64,000 bases of DNA from Rhodocytophaga rosea (GTDB lineage: Bacteria; Bacteroidota; Bacteroidia; Cytophagales; 172606-1): NCBI RefSeq assembly GCF_010119975.1, contig NZ_CP048222.1, positions 7,354,501-7,418,500 of the forward strand, written 5' to 3'. The notes beneath the pieces were generated by a model that had not been told where the DNA came from, searched no databases, and worked only from the letters and a program-made list of their open reading frames with translations. A program made the position numbers and the translations under genes. Of this stretch, positions 63,142-64,000 are shown piece after piece. Position 1 is the stretch's first letter, and each line of letters opens with the position of its first letter.

Positions 63142-64000
63142 GTGGGTACTTTTATTGAAACAGGAACAGTTACAGGCAAAGCTAATCTGGATGTATTTTC
63201 AGGCACACTCCAGCAACTGGCCGAAACGGATACAGATATTATTGCTGTTACCAGTGATTCCCGTGGCTCAGGAAAACTGGCTTCTTTCGGGCAGAAATTC
63301 CCCAGGCAAATAGTGGAAATAGGAATTGCCGAACAAAACCTGGTAGGTGTGGCAGCAGGTCTGGCTTCTGCTGGTAAAAAAGTATTTGCGGTTTCTCCAG
63401 CCTGTTTTCTTACGGCCAGAGCTTTAGAGCAGATTAAAAATGATGTGGCCTATTCTGACAATCCGGTAAAACTCGTTGGCATTAGCGCCGGGGTGAGTTA
63501 CGGCGCATTGGGTACAACCCACCACAGTTTGCATGACTTTGCTGTATTACGGGCCATTCATAATCTGATCGTAGTCGCACCGGCTGACAATTTCGAAACC
63601 GAACAGGCCATCCGTCAGGCTGCCGAAACGCAGCACCCGGTCTATCTACGGTTCGGAAAAAAACCGATGCCGCTGCTTACGGCTGAGGATACTCATTTTG
63701 AATTCGGAAAAGGGAGAATTATCAGAGAAGGTGCAGATATAGCGATTGTTGCCACCGGCGAAACCGTGTATCCTGCCTTGCAGGCAGCCGAAAAACTGGA
63801 GCGGGAATATCATATACATTCCACCGTAATAAGTATGCACACCATTAAGCCTTTGGATTATAATTTATTAGCCAGAGTAGCTTCAAAAGTAGGTGCTATA
63901 TTAACGGTAGAAGAGCATAGTGTGTATGGTGGTTTGGGCGAAGCCTGTGCCTCTTTTCTATTAGAAAATGGCTATCATCTTCCTTTCAAAATCATGGGTA
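63142..64000 (+). CDS. Transketolase, C-terminal subunit, partial
   Basis: Starts at a GTG (no ATG is available between the upstream stop and the conserved region) and runs off the window after 286 codons. It contains the pyrimidine-binding domain, with VEIGIAEQNLVGVAAGLASA carrying the conserved Glu that activates TPP, then LVGISAGVSYGALGTTHHSL, DFAVLRAIHNLIVVAPADNF and HPVYLRFGKKPMPLL. The transketolase C-terminal domain follows from about residue 200 (DIAIVATGETVYPALQAAEK, LTVEEHSVYGGLGEA). It forms the active enzyme with the N-terminal subunit encoded directly before. Confidence 0.93.
   Translation, partial: MGTFIETGTVTGKANLDVFSGTLQQLAETDTDIIAVTSDSRGSGKLASFGQKFPRQIVEIGIAEQNLVGVAAGLASAGKKVFAVSPACFLTARALEQIKNDVAYSDNPVKLVGISAGVSYGALGTTHHSLHDFAVLRAIHNLIVVAPADNFETEQAIRQAAETQHPVYLRFGKKPMPLLTAEDTHFEFGKGRIIREGADIAIVATGETVYPALQAAEKLEREYHIHSTVISMHTIKPLDYNLLARVASKVGAILTVEEHSVYGGLGEACASFLLENGYHLPFKIMG

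Noticed and set aside
1-64000. CRISPR arrays, tRNA, rRNA genes and riboswitches
   Set aside because: No regularly spaced repeats, cloverleaf-like sequence with a CCA-type acceptor, or conserved riboswitch core was recognised by eye; a covariance-model scan would be decisive.

Overview
The window reads as chromosomal DNA of a free-living Bacteroidota bacterium, most likely of the Cytophagales type. The evidence is a SusC/SusD pair, TonB-linked and lipobox-bearing exported proteins, GIN (DUF2807), LruC, FISUMP and NamZ/DUF1343 families, a one-piece hybrid GAF-kinase-receiver-AraC sensor, and AT-rich intergenic DNA with weak Shine-Dalgarno signals. The taxonomic placement is inference from gene content. 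No rRNA, tRNA or CRISPR array was seen.

Layout. 0-8 kb: a truncated GAF-domain gene, then an SDR oxidoreductase and a complete tripartite RND efflux system (inner-membrane pump, adaptor, outer-membrane channel). 8-20 kb: mostly single genes (EEP nuclease/phosphatase, ScyD/E-like lipoprotein, CBM9 protein, an orphan Tat-exported molybdopterin dehydrogenase, truncated haemoglobin, a frameshifted NTF2-like gene, the hybrid sensor, a SnoaL-like protein, an AraC regulator). 20.7-25.5 kb: sulfate assimilation, with a LysR regulator followed by cysJ and cysI. 25.8-36.2 kb: a compact polysaccharide-utilisation locus. SusC, SusD, a GH32-like enzyme, a ROK sugar kinase and an MFS sugar porter are transcribed leftward; a GntR/LacI-type regulator is transcribed rightward. 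Eight TTTACAT boxes lie between the two. The inferred substrate is a fructan or other beta-fructoside.

36.3-48.6 kb is a mobile-element scar zone. An IS110-family element has split an AHSA1/SRPBCC gene so that both halves can still be read. Its 5' noncoding end carries a 13-base copy of the junction sequence, as expected of a bridge RNA target guide. An intact IS982-family element with inverted repeats and a 6-bp target duplication, a three-frame decayed IS5-family copy, an IS630-like fragment and a PQQ-sugar-dehydrogenase relic follow, interspersed with NamZ, GIN, Gfo/Idh/MocA and LruC genes.

48.6-59.7 kb holds carbohydrate genes (SSS symporter, frameshifted GH28, GH18, Tat-exported Gfo/Idh/MocA oxidoreductase plus DUF1080 protein), a FISUMP lipoprotein, a hypothetical, an AraC regulator and a GNAT acetyltransferase. 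60-64 kb is the start of a sugar operon: DeoR regulator, L-fucose/L-arabinose-isomerase-fold enzyme and a transketolase split into two subunits, the second cut by the window edge. Its substrate cannot be read from what is visible.
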